Positions 7,664-15,328 of a stretch of 34,600 nucleotides of DNA are shown here, one piece after another; the stretch's first letter is position 1, and each line of letters starts with the position of its first letter. The DNA comes from Oxalobacteraceae bacterium (GTDB taxonomy: Bacteria; Pseudomonadota; Gammaproteobacteria; Burkholderiales; Burkholderiaceae_D): NCBI GenBank assembly GCA_947466695.1, contig CANIFC010000007.1, forward strand, positions 1 through 34,600, read 5' to 3'. Position numbers and translations under genes: made by a program. The notes under the pieces are model-generated. The model was not told where the DNA came from and did not search any database. It saw only the letters and a list, made by a program, of their open reading frames with translations.

Positions 7664-8422
7664 CTAGATCGCAAGCAGACCGCCGTCGATCACGATATCG
7701 GATCCGGTCATGAAAGAGGCTGCACTTGAAGCGACAAACAAGGCCATCGCCACTACTTCTTCGGGCTCACCCGGACGATCCATCAGCACGCCATCGAGCA
7801 AGGCCTTGCGGGCGACCGGATTATCGAGAAATGGCCTGGTTCCGGGAGTGGCCACGAAACCGGGGCTGATCGAGACCGCGCGAATACCGACGGGCGCACC
7901 TTCAACTGCCAGTTGGCGGGTGAACGAGACGACACCGCCCTTGGCCGCGGAATGGGCAGAAATACCGGCGACCTTAGAGCCGCCCCACGCGGCCGTGGAT
8001 GAAATGTTGATCACCACCCCCTTGCTGCTGGCGAGATAGTTCCAGGCAAATTTGGTGGTATAGAAAATCAGGTCAAGTTCGTTACGCATGGTGTAACGCC
8101 AGTCTTCAACCGACATCTCGGCAACGGGCGCAAATTTGGCAGCCGAGGCATTGTTGTACAGGATGTCGATCCGGCCATGCTCGGAAAAGGCATTCTCAAC
8201 CCACATCTGCGCCTGATCCGGATCACCCAGATCAACAGGAGCTGCTCCGTACAACTCAAGGCCTTCTGCGCGCAGCAATCTTTGCGTTTCAGCGTGACCT
8301 TCAGTGAATACGTCACAGCCAACAACAATCGCGCCTGCGCGCGCAAAATGCAAAGCGGCAACCCGTCCCTGCCCTCCGCCGGTACCTGTAATGAGGGCAA
8401 CTTTGCCTGAAAATTGTGTCAT
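7664..8422 (-). CDS. SDR-family oxidoreductase (His in place of catalytic Tyr)
   Basis: The ORF opens at 8455, but MTQFSGKVALITGTGGGQG at 8422 is the natural SDR N-terminus and AGGAG lies upstream, so 252 residues are taken. The Rossmann motif is TGTGGGQG, with NNASA, NISS and a C-terminal TGSDIVIDGGL segment, all typical. The active-site segment reads HSAAKGG, so the usual Tyr of YxxxK is His, while Ser and Lys are kept. Its place between a ferredoxin gene and an extradiol dioxygenase gene suggests a cis-dihydrodiol dehydrogenase or a related step forming the catechol. The Tyr-to-His change makes the exact reaction uncertain. Confidence 0.88.
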   Translation of the reverse strand: MTQFSGKVALITGTGGGQGRVAALHFARAGAIVVGCDVFTEGHAETQRLLRAEGLELYGAAPVDLGDPDQAQMWVENAFSEHGRIDILYNNASAAKFAPVAEMSVEDWRYTMRNELDLIFYTTKFAWNYLASSKGVVINISSTAAWGGSKVAGISAHSAAKGGVVSFTRQLAVEGAPVGIRAVSISPGFVATPGTRPFLDNPVARKALLDGVLMDRPGEPEEVVAMALFVASSAASFMTGSDIVIDGGLLAI

Positions 8423-8596
8423 GGAATGGATAGCTCCTGATGGCTGGTAAATCATGCTGAAAACAGTATCGGTGGATCTGGCGATACCGGGTTAGCGGCT
8501 TACACCTGAGTATGCCGATAGATACGGACAAGACTAAACGCTGTCAACCGGCACCACAGACCAGCCGTGCGCTGTGCCGTAATTGGCTAGACAGTG

Positions 8597-8821
8597 CTAG
8601 ACAGTGACTGGCTCGATCATGATCGCCTCGGCCGGACACGCTGCTGCGCCCTCCCTGGCGCCTTCTTCCAGTCCGGCAGGAATGACTTCGGCGTCGGTAT
8701 AGACCATGCCCTCGGCATCGAGCTTATAGACTTCCGGGCAAATTACTGCGCACAAGCCATAACCACAGCAACGGCTGCGATCGGTGACCACACGAAATTG
8801 GGTAGTAGTACCTGAACTCAT
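8597..8821 (-). CDS. Small 3Fe-4S-type ferredoxin
   Basis: The protein has 74 residues from the ATG at 8821. Two in-frame ATGs are adjacent (8824 and 8821), and the second has better spacing to GGAG. The cluster motif reads RCCGYGLCAVICPEVY, a CxxYxxCxxxCP pattern with Tyr where a 4Fe-4S protein has its second Cys. A late AAACPAEAI supplies the last ligand. This is the form seen in single 3Fe-4S ferredoxins that serve P450s and, in the resin-acid system, the DitA dioxygenase. It starts the operon leading to the SDR and extradiol dioxygenase, and is divergent from the P450. It could feed the P450, the ring-hydroxylating dioxygenase, or both. No ferredoxin reductase is visible in the window. 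Confidence 0.88.
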   Translation of the reverse strand: MSSGTTTQFRVVTDRSRCCGYGLCAVICPEVYKLDAEGMVYTDAEVIPAGLEEGAREGAAACPAEAIMIEPVTV

Positions 8822-9143
8822 CATGTCTCCAAATTTTTTTTGCACCGGCGGCGCACTTTTGTTTGAATAATTTTGAACACTTTTAAAAAATATGTCAACA
8901 TATTGCAGAAAAAATAAAAATGTTCTTGAACAGATTTAATACACAGACAGTGCTTCAGACTACCTCAAAAATAATACCGTAGCCTTGGAATGCACGCAGA
9001 ACAACAAGAACATCACTTGATTAAATGCGCACATACGAAATAAATATGAGTCATAATAACAAAAAATGTTTAACTATATCCAGGTGCCGGCCTGCCGCCT
9101 GCACTACAGTTGTCGTATCGATTCCCACCTCCAGGAGATCTGC
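8822..9143. promoter_or_regulatory. Divergent promoter region, ferredoxin operon / P450, with three palindromes
   Basis: This AT-rich spacer of about 320 bases holds TGAACA-N13-TGTCAA (8874-8898), an overlapping perfect palindrome AATATGT-CA-ACATATT (8889-8904), and TGTTC-TT-GAACA (8921-8932). Clustered dyads between divergent catabolic genes point to a shared operator region. Promoter boxes cannot be assigned with confidence. Confidence 0.5.
8874..8898. promoter_or_regulatory. Candidate operator TGAACA-N13-TGTCAA (copy C)
   Basis: The left hexamer is exact and the 13-base spacing matches copies A, B, D and E. The right half TGTCAA agrees with TGTTCA at four of six bases. It lies about 53 bp upstream of the ferredoxin start and overlaps the 8889-8904 palindrome. 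Confidence 0.4.
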
Positions 9144-10442
9144 ATGTCCTTAAAATCAACAATAGAAGAAAAATCGTCCTCCGCCGTTGGTGCCGACTTT
9201 GCCAAGGTCAGCGCGACCTTCAGTGGCAACGTGGATGATCCCTTTCCTATCTATCGCCAGAAGCGCGAGAACATGCCGGTGATGGTGGGAGATATCGTGA
9301 ACGAGTTTGGCTCCGCCACTTTTACCACCATGGAAAAACCGCGTCCGGTCTACACCCTGTTCCGCTACAAGGACGTGATGGATGTCCTCAAGGATGCCAA
9401 GAACTTCAGCAGCGGCTTTCTGATGGAAACCGGCATGGCCGCATTCATGGATGGTTTTGCATTGACCGCCATGGACGGCGATCCGCATCGTCAGGCGCGT
9501 GGCTTGCTGCAACCCTGTTTTGCACCCGATGTCCTCAAGGCGTGGCGGCTGAACCGGATCGAACCGGTGATCCGCAGCGAATTTGTCGCACCACTGGTCG
9601 CACGCGGCAGCGCCGAGCTGGTGGCGGATATGGCACTGATGTTTCCGATCCGTGTCATCTATGATTTGATGGGCTTTCCTAATGATCACGCTGCACTGAC
9701 CCATTTCGCCTCTACGGCACTACGCATACTGGGCGGTATTTCGCCCGATCCCGAAGCGAAAAAAGCGGCGATGATGGCCGCCAGGGAATTGTATGACAGC
9801 ACCCTGATCGTCGTGCAGGCAAGGCGTGCCGCCGGCGCTGATGGCGATGACCTGATCAGCCGCCTGATCCGCTCGAGCTTCGAGGGAAACTCGCTGACCG
9901 ATCATCAGATCACGATGTTTACCCGCATGCTTTTGCCCGCGGCGGCAGAAACGACCACGCGCACTTTTTCCACCTTGATGACGCTGCTGCTGGAACGCCC
10001 GGAATTACTCGCACGGCTCCGCGCCGACCGCAGCCTGCTACCCAAAATCATCGACGAATCGGTGCGCTTTGAGCCCGTTGCCACCTTCAAGGTACGCGAA
10101 GCCATGCACGATACGGTTTTTCATGGTGTCACCATTGCCAAGGGCTCGCTACTATCCTTATGTGTCGCCTCTGCCAACCGGGATGACGCCGTATTTGAAG
10201 ACGGAGATACTTTCAATATTGACCGTCCTGCCAAAATGTCGTTTGGTTTTGGTTTCGGCCCGCATATGTGTGTCGGTCTCTTCATCGCCAAGGCGGAAAT
10301 CGAAGTGGCGGTCAATGCACTACTGGACCTGATGCCGGACTTGCGTTTCGATCCGGCCTACCCGCGTCCGGTCATCCGCGGCATCCAGCTACGCGGCCCG
10401 GATGCGGTGCATGTGGTGTGGACTCCACCTGTTGCGAACTAA
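9144..10442 (+). CDS. Cytochrome P450 monooxygenase
   Basis: The ORF opens at 9066, but the ATG at 9144 (MSLKSTIEE) has AGGAG seven bases upstream, giving 432 residues. All P450 landmarks are present: the I-helix acid-alcohol pair Glu269-Thr270 (AAAETTTRTF), ExxR at 305-308 (ESVR), and the heme loop FGFGFGPHMCVG with the proximal Cys at 376. It is a soluble bacterial class needing ferredoxin and reductase. The divergent 3Fe-4S ferredoxin or the 2Fe-2S ferredoxin at 18.5 kb are candidate partners. It probably hydroxylates the alicyclic or polycyclic substrate. The CYP family cannot be assigned without a search. Confidence 0.93.
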   Translation: MSLKSTIEEKSSSAVGADFAKVSATFSGNVDDPFPIYRQKRENMPVMVGDIVNEFGSATFTTMEKPRPVYTLFRYKDVMDVLKDAKNFSSGFLMETGMAAFMDGFALTAMDGDPHRQARGLLQPCFAPDVLKAWRLNRIEPVIRSEFVAPLVARGSAELVADMALMFPIRVIYDLMGFPNDHAALTHFASTALRILGGISPDPEAKKAAMMAARELYDSTLIVVQARRAAGADGDDLISRLIRSSFEGNSLTDHQITMFTRMLLPAAAETTTRTFSTLMTLLLERPELLARLRADRSLLPKIIDESVRFEPVATFKVREAMHDTVFHGVTIAKGSLLSLCVASANRDDAVFEDGDTFNIDRPAKMSFGFGFGPHMCVGLFIAKAEIEVAVNALLDLMPDLRFDPAYPRPVIRGIQLRGPDAVHVVWTPPVAN

Positions 10443-10501
10443 GCCTGGATCACCTTGAATAAGTATGACAGCACAACAACTGATACCCGCAAGCGGACAA
10501 T

Positions 10502-10600
10502 AGCCATTAACCATTAACCATTAACGATTAACGATTGACGATTAACGATTAACGATTGGCGATTAACGATTGGCGATTGGCGATTGGCGATTGGCGATTC
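10502..10600. repeat. Heptanucleotide tandem repeat (about 13-14 units)
   Basis: Successive 7-base units read TAACCAT, TAACGAT, TGACGAT and TGGCGAT. The array changes gradually from TAACCAT-like to TGGCGAT-like copies, suggesting slippage expansion with drift. It lies between the P450 stop and the terminator, so it would be in the 3' untranslated part of the P450 message. Confidence 0.9.
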
Positions 10601-10673
10601 ACAGCCAGTTCCTGAACATCTGGCCGGAAGGGTCCGATTCCGGCGCCATTTCTAGTCTGGTCAATTACTTCTG

Positions 10674-10712
10674 CAGGTCACCGTCTTCACTGGCGGCGAC
10701 CTGTATTTTTTT
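10674..10712 (+). terminator. Rho-independent terminator after P450
   Basis: CAGGTC-A-CCG pairs with CGG-C-GACCTG around a 10-base loop, followed by TATTTTTTT. This is the stem plus T-tract expected of an intrinsic terminator for the P450 transcript, although it lies about 230 bases past the stop codon. Confidence 0.6.
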
Positions 10713-11068
10713 GACTCCATGAGTAAAAGATCCTGCGTCTCCGGTATTTTCAATCAATCCGGCAATCGGCAATCGGCAGGCTTACCGCACATCACGAAAA
10801 ACCTCCGGCATTCCGGCACGACGTACCGGTCTGGCCAGACCTTTCTGAATGCATCCGTCCGGCTGCCGCCTCTCTTAAGCTTCTCTCAGTCTTCTCTCAA
10901 TCTTCTCTCAATCTTCTCTCAAATTCATCCCTATGGAGATTCAGCTTTCCAGGAAAAATTTGCCACAGAAAAATCTGGCTCCGGCACTGATTTTTCCGTC
11001 GTAGATCCTTACCGGTAGAATAATAAAAAATACATATAGGGGAAGTCTGGATGTGCTTAAAAAATCGG

Positions 11069-11090
11069 TATTGAAATATTAATTTCAATA
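11069..11090. promoter_or_regulatory. 22-bp palindrome, candidate IclR operator
   Basis: TATTGAAAT-ATTA-ATTTCAATA has perfect 9-bp arms. It lies about 75-95 bp upstream of the IclR start, where an autoregulatory site would be expected. The half-site ATTTCAAT also occurs near 4611 and ATTGAAAT near 24540. Confidence 0.5.
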
Positions 11091-11162
11091 TAGAATAGCA
11101 GCAGCCGTTTATTCAGCCGAAAAAACGGGCTCAGGCAGAGCCGCCAGCGCGGTTTTGCCACA

Positions 11163-12128
11163 ATGCTTAAAAAGCAGGACACAAACGGCATGAAACAAGC
11201 GAACCTACAAAAAGAAACAGGCCCCGTACCGAAACCAGCCAGACGCAGCAGCGTCAAGGCCGATACCAGCGCGCCCGGAGCACTCTCTGCAGCACCGAAC
11301 CAGATCATAGCGGCAAAAGTGGCGGCAGAAGCAGAAGCAGACGTGGAAGTGGAAGTGGAAGCGACGGCAGAAACCGGTACATCCATTACCATGGTCAAAC
11401 CCGTCATCAATGCCTTGCATATCCTGCGCCACCTGACCAAAACCAATCAACCTGAACGCGCGGTGGATATTGCGCGTCAGATCGGTATTAACCAGAGCAC
11501 CTGCTTCAATATCTTGCGCACGCTTGTTGCTGAAGATGTGCTCGCTTTCAATCCCTTGTCGAAAACCTATACGGCTGGCAACGGACTGGCCAAACTGGTC
11601 GGTCAGTTCGTTACCCAGGGCCAGCGCATTGATGTGGCAAAACCACTCATGCGCGAACTGGCCCGGCGCTTCGCCGTTACCGTTACCCTATGGCGGCCGA
11701 TTGGTACAGAACGCATCATTCTCGTCAATTCCGAAGTGAGCCCGACTGATTTACGCATCGATATGGCAGAAGGTCAGCGCCTGCCTTATCTGATGGGTGC
11801 CAGCGGTCGCATTTTTGCCGGCCAGCTGGACTGGGACAAAAACACCATGCGGCAAGCGTTCGATAAAATCCGCTGGTCCGAACCGACCAATTTTGACACT
11901 TACCGGAACGAAATCGATAAAGCCAGAAACTGTGGCTATGCGATTGATGACGGCACCTTTGCGCGCGGTATCATGGCCATTGCAGCGCCAGTACGCGACC
12001 ACAGCGGCGCCATCGTCTACACCGTTTCGGCAGTGATGTTCCGCAATCAGTATGACGCAGAAGGTATCGCCACTCTCGGCAGGGCACTCAATGAACTGGG
12101 GAAAAAAGTATCCGGCATGATGTTCTAA
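11163..12128 (+). CDS. IclR family transcriptional regulator
   Basis: This 321-residue protein has an unusual N-terminal extension of about 75 residues with low-complexity acidic repeats (AEAEADVEVEVEATAE). The winged helix follows (PVINALHILRHLTKTNQPERAVDIARQIGINQSTCFNILRTLVAEDVLAF), and then a standard IclR effector domain ending VSAVMFRNQYDAEGIATLGRALNELGKKV. The normal family length is about 250-270, so the extension is extra. The start may be 11163 or the ATG at 11190; neither has a strong ribosome binding site. It sits upstream of the plus-strand amidohydrolase and beta-oxidation genes. IclR regulators such as DitR control comparable pathways, so a local role is likely. Confidence 0.9.
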   Translation: MLKKQDTNGMKQANLQKETGPVPKPARRSSVKADTSAPGALSAAPNQIIAAKVAAEAEADVEVEVEATAETGTSITMVKPVINALHILRHLTKTNQPERAVDIARQIGINQSTCFNILRTLVAEDVLAFNPLSKTYTAGNGLAKLVGQFVTQGQRIDVAKPLMRELARRFAVTVTLWRPIGTERIILVNSEVSPTDLRIDMAEGQRLPYLMGASGRIFAGQLDWDKNTMRQAFDKIRWSEPTNFDTYRNEIDKARNCGYAIDDGTFARGIMAIAAPVRDHSGAIVYTVSAVMFRNQYDAEGIATLGRALNELGKKVSGMMF

Positions 12129-12643
12129 ACCAAGCTTGCTGTAACACAGGGAGGTTTCAGTCAATATTTCAGTCAATGTTTCGGCAACTATTTCAGCAGA
12201 TTTATCAGTCAATTTACTGGCGGATAAATCTGCTGAAACCTCTCAAATGTCACCCGCCTATGCGCCGGATGCACCCGCAATACACAAAATATGCCCGGCC
12301 CCATTAAGCCCTGAAAATGCCGGTCGCGGATTCGTCCTGGATACTCAATAAATACAAATTAAAGATTTTTGTTTATTTATTTCAAGCGCCGCCGCCAACG
12401 TATCGTTTTGCGGGCACGCTTTGACTCAAACATCGATAAAAAAGCTATTTAACACAAGTAGTCAAAAAATATAGTACCCGGCTAGTTCAGCAATGAAACA
12501 AATTATCTAATTAAGTCTAATAATTAATGAATATTTTTAATTTTATAAACAAATATTCAATTTGTGTGTACAAACTATTTTTTATACATTACCATCAAGT
12601 TTCTCGACCACGCCCTCGCGTGGCAACTTTTCTTGGGGATGTA
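12129..12643. promoter_or_regulatory. 515-base spacer with alternative hairpins and amidohydrolase promoter
   Basis: No gene is seen. A perfect 16-bp inverted repeat TTTCAGCAGATTTATC / GATAAATCTGCTGAAA (12191-12206 and 12223-12238) follows the IclR stop. Its right arm, extended to CTGAAACCTC, can instead pair with GAGGTTTCAG at 12151-12160. Further on, TGAATATTT / AAATATTCA (12528-12536 and 12551-12559) is an inverted pair in the AT-rich stretch before the amidohydrolase. Confidence 0.5.
12191..12238. terminator. Perfect 16-bp stem after IclR gene
   Basis: The arms match exactly, with a 16-base loop. There is no T-tract on either side, so it may be a stabilising hairpin, an imperfect terminator or a protein site rather than a classical intrinsic terminator. 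Confidence 0.45.
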
Positions 12644-13951
12644 ATGAAACTCGATGACCTCATTCTCGTCAGCGTTGACGATCATGTAATTGAACCACCA
12701 AACGCCTTTTCCCGTCACATGCCGGCAAAATTCAAGGGCCGCGAACCTAAAGTGGTAAAAATCGGCGGACGCGATGTGTGGGAATTTGAAGAACGCATCG
12801 CCGGCTACATGGGTCTCAATTCGGTTGTCGGCCGGCCGAAAGAAGAGTACGGCATGGAACCGCTCTCGTATGAACACATGCGCCGTGGCACCTGGGACAT
12901 CGCCGCCCGTGTCGACGACATGAATGCCAACGGCGTACTGGGCTCAATGTGCTTCCCCACTTTCCCCGGCTTTGCCGGCCAGCGTTTTCAGACCGTACCG
13001 GACCGCGCCGTATCGATGGCGGCGATCCAGGCCTACAACGACTGGCATTTGCATGACTGGGCCAATGCTGCGCCTGGTCGCTTCATCCCCCTGATGATCA
13101 CGCCGTGGTGGGACCCGCAAGCGGCAGCCGCGGAAATCAAGCGCATGGCACTTCAGGGTGTACATGCCATGTCGTTCTCGGACAATCCCTCGATGCATGG
13201 CTTCCCGTCCATTCACAGCGATTACTGGGATCCGCTATGGAAAGCCTGCTCTGATTACAATGTCGTCATCTGCTGCCACATCGGTACCGGTGCCAAGGCG
13301 GCGCACGCCTCCGACGACTCGCCAATTGACGCATGGATCACCTCGATGCCAATCTCCATCGCCAATTCAGCGGCGGACTGGATCTGGGCACCGATGTGGA
13401 AAAAGTTCCCCAAGTTGCGGATGGCACTGTCTGAAGGTGGCATTGGCTGGATTCCGTATCTGCTCGAGCGGGCCAACTTCACGCATCGCCATCACCACGC
13501 CTGGACCAATTCAAATTTTGGCGACAAAATGCCTAGCGACATTTTCAACAAGCACATCATTACCTGCTTTATTGAAGACGAATTTGGCTTGAAAAATCTC
13601 GATGCAATCAATCTCGATATGGCCATGTGGGAATGCGATTATCCGCATTCAGACTGCACCTGGCCTAACTCGGCCGACACGTTCCAGCAGCAATCTGCCC
13701 ATCTGAGCGATGACGTAATCAACAAGATCACGCATTTGAACGGGATGCGGGAGTTTTCCTACGATCCATTCTCCTTGCTGGGGCGCGAAAATTGCACCGT
13801 GAAGGCCTTGCGGGCAAAAGCCACCCACGTCAGCATTGAGCCAGCGCTCGGCATGGGCGGAGCGGCACCCGTGCGTGACCCGAACAAACCGGTGACCTCC
13901 GGTGACATCAACCGCATGTTCGCGCAAGCTGACGCGGCCTCGGCGTTGTAA
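12644..13951 (+). CDS. Amidohydrolase family 2 protein (ACMSD-like)
   Basis: The ORF opens at 12527, but MKLDDLILVSVDDHVIEPP at 12644 is the expected N-terminus and GGGGA lies upstream, giving 435 residues. It shows the metal-binding start SVDDHVIEPP, then CHIGTG, and the late WECDYPHSDCTWP segment typical of TIM-barrel metal hydrolases of the Amidohydro_2 group (ACMSD, gamma-resorcylate decarboxylase). Members of this long subgroup occur in steroid and terpenoid gene sets, where they may act as hydrolases or decarboxylases. It leads a plus-strand series containing three acyl-CoA dehydrogenases. A second, shorter homologue is at 23.3 kb. Confidence 0.88.
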   Translation: MKLDDLILVSVDDHVIEPPNAFSRHMPAKFKGREPKVVKIGGRDVWEFEERIAGYMGLNSVVGRPKEEYGMEPLSYEHMRRGTWDIAARVDDMNANGVLGSMCFPTFPGFAGQRFQTVPDRAVSMAAIQAYNDWHLHDWANAAPGRFIPLMITPWWDPQAAAAEIKRMALQGVHAMSFSDNPSMHGFPSIHSDYWDPLWKACSDYNVVICCHIGTGAKAAHASDDSPIDAWITSMPISIANSAADWIWAPMWKKFPKLRMALSEGGIGWIPYLLERANFTHRHHHAWTNSNFGDKMPSDIFNKHIITCFIEDEFGLKNLDAINLDMAMWECDYPHSDCTWPNSADTFQQQSAHLSDDVINKITHLNGMREFSYDPFSLLGRENCTVKALRAKATHVSIEPALGMGGAAPVRDPNKPVTSGDINRMFAQADAASAL

Positions 13952-13975
13952 TACCCGGCACCTGACCTTGGCAGT

Positions 13976-14006
13976 GCCTTACCGTGCTCCTTAAGCATGG
14001 TAAGGC
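13976..14006 (+). terminator. Intercistronic hairpin after amidohydrolase
   Basis: GCCTTACC-G-TGCT pairs with AGCA-T-GGTAAGGC around a five-base loop, a strong stem of about 12 bp with one G-T wobble. There is no T-tract, so it may trim the message or attenuate transcription before the acyl-CoA dehydrogenases rather than end it fully. Confidence 0.45.
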
Positions 14007-14062
14007 CGGGAGCATCACCCTGTAAGCGGCAGTCAATCCGGTTTGATTGCCTGCCGCATAAA

Positions 14063-14102
14063 AAATTCGCAGTAAATTCGCAGCAAATTCGCAGTAAATT
14101 CG
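14063..14102. repeat. Direct tandem repeat AAATTCGCAGTA
   Basis: Roughly three and a half copies of a 12-base unit (AAATTCGCAGTA / AAATTCGCAGCA) lie between the amidohydrolase and the first acyl-CoA dehydrogenase. Confidence 0.8.
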
Positions 14103-14177
14103 TCGTACATGCGTCGTGGAAATCACCACAAGGTCTCTGCGGCAACCGCCTTTCGACTCTTTTCCAGCACAGACATC

Positions 14178-15326
14178 ATGCCTATAGAGCAATTTAAATA
14201 CAGTAAACTTCCGCCGGAGGCAAATGCCTTGCGCGAGGACGTGCGGCGCTTTCTGGCCGACACATTGAGTGACTATCCGGCCCGGTTACGCGCGCATTCA
14301 TGGATGGGTTTCGACCCTGCTTTCAGTGCCAGGCTCGGGCAGCAAGGCTGGATCGGTATGGCCGTTCCAACGCAGTATGGCGGCAGCAATGCCGGACCAT
14401 TTGCCCGCTACGTGGTCGTCGAGGAGTTACTGGCCGCAGGAGCTCCTGTTTCAGCCCACTGGATCGCCGACCGCCAGAGTGCGCTACAGATACTCAAATT
14501 TGGTACGGAAGCGCAAAAACAGCATTATTTACCGGCAATTTGCCGCGGTGAGAGCTTTTTTTGCATCGGCATGAGCGAACCGGGTTCCGGCTCGGATCTC
14601 GCCTCGATCAAGACGCGCGCAGTCCGCACCGATACCGGCTGGATCCTGAACGGACAAAAGTTGTGGACCACCAACGCCCGGCACTCGCATTACATGATCG
14701 CGCTGGTACGCACCAGCGACAGCGCCGCGGGCCGGCATGAAGGCATGTCGCAGCTCATCGTCGACTTGCGCCTGCCCGGCATTACCATCCGGCCAATCCG
14801 CGACCTCGTTGGCAGCGAGCATTTCAATGAAGTGTTCTTTGACGATGTCACGCTCAGCGCCGACGCTCTGGTCGGCACTGAAGGCAAGGGCTGGGATCAG
14901 GTCACCGCTGAACTGGCGTTTGAACGCAGCGGACCCGAGCGATTCCTGAGCAGCATCGAACTGGTGCACGCACTCATTGCCGCCATCGGCCCGGAGCCCG
15001 ATGCCCTGCAGGCACGAGAAATTGGCCGCATCACCGCACGCCTGCTGACGCTGCGCAACATGTCGCTGGCGGTAACGGCCCAACTGGCGGCGGGCGACAA
15101 TCCGGCCTGGGCCGCATCCTGCGTCAAAGACCTCGGTACCACACTGGAACAAGAGATTCCTGAATTTGCCCATGCGCTGCTGGAGACTGCACCGAGTGGC
15201 GCCGGCGGTTCCGCTTATGCCCAGGTGCTCGCCTACCTGATGCAATCGGCACCTTCCTTTTCATTGCGCGGCGGTACGCGCGAAATATTGCGTGGCATCA
15301 TCGCCCGCGGACTGGGACTACGTTAA
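14178..15326 (+). CDS. Acyl-CoA dehydrogenase, putative catalytic subunit of a pair
   Basis: The ORF opens at 14109, but MPIEQFKYSKLPPEANALREDVRRFL at 14178 fits the family N-terminus, giving 382 residues. FAD and substrate motifs are present (FFCIGMSEPGSGSDLASIKTRAVRTDTGWILNGQKLWTTNARHSHYMIALVRT). The C-terminal motif is SLRGGTREILRGIIARGLGL, with Gly where medium-chain enzymes have the catalytic Glu. A Glu in ELAFERSGPERF could serve instead. Two bases after its stop the next acyl-CoA dehydrogenase begins. Such unequal adjacent pairs form heteromeric enzymes in steroid side-chain and ring degradation (ChsE1-ChsE2, FadE28-29 type). A bulky cyclic acyl-CoA substrate is therefore likely, by inference. 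Confidence 0.9.
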   Translation: MPIEQFKYSKLPPEANALREDVRRFLADTLSDYPARLRAHSWMGFDPAFSARLGQQGWIGMAVPTQYGGSNAGPFARYVVVEELLAAGAPVSAHWIADRQSALQILKFGTEAQKQHYLPAICRGESFFCIGMSEPGSGSDLASIKTRAVRTDTGWILNGQKLWTTNARHSHYMIALVRTSDSAAGRHEGMSQLIVDLRLPGITIRPIRDLVGSEHFNEVFFDDVTLSADALVGTEGKGWDQVTAELAFERSGPERFLSSIELVHALIAAIGPEPDALQAREIGRITARLLTLRNMSLAVTAQLAAGDNPAWAASCVKDLGTTLEQEIPEFAHALLETAPSGAGGSAYAQVLAYLMQSAPSFSLRGGTREILRGIIARGLGLR

Positions 15327-15328
15327 TC

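Larger units (their letters stand above)
10443..11162. other. 720-base gene-free region: heptamer array, hairpins, IclR promoter
   Basis: No credible gene is found. In order it holds a 7-bp tandem repeat (10502-10600), a GCCGGAA/TTCCGGC hairpin (10623-10644), a rho-independent terminator (10674-10712), an 11-bp tandem repeat TCTTCTCTCAA (about 10877-10920) and a 22-bp palindrome before the IclR gene (11069-11090). The ORFs reported here in the track lack family features. Confidence 0.6.

Noticed and set aside
10502-10600. Repeat array considered as CRISPR
   Set aside because: Units are 7 bp with no spacers, and no cas genes are present.
10719-11018. 99-codon ORF in the P450-IclR spacer
   Set aside because: It begins after the terminator, crosses the TCTTCTCTCAA repeat and shows no domain.
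14529-15245. 238-codon minus-strand ORF
   Set aside because: Antisense of the first acyl-CoA dehydrogenase, whose motifs are clear in the plus frame.
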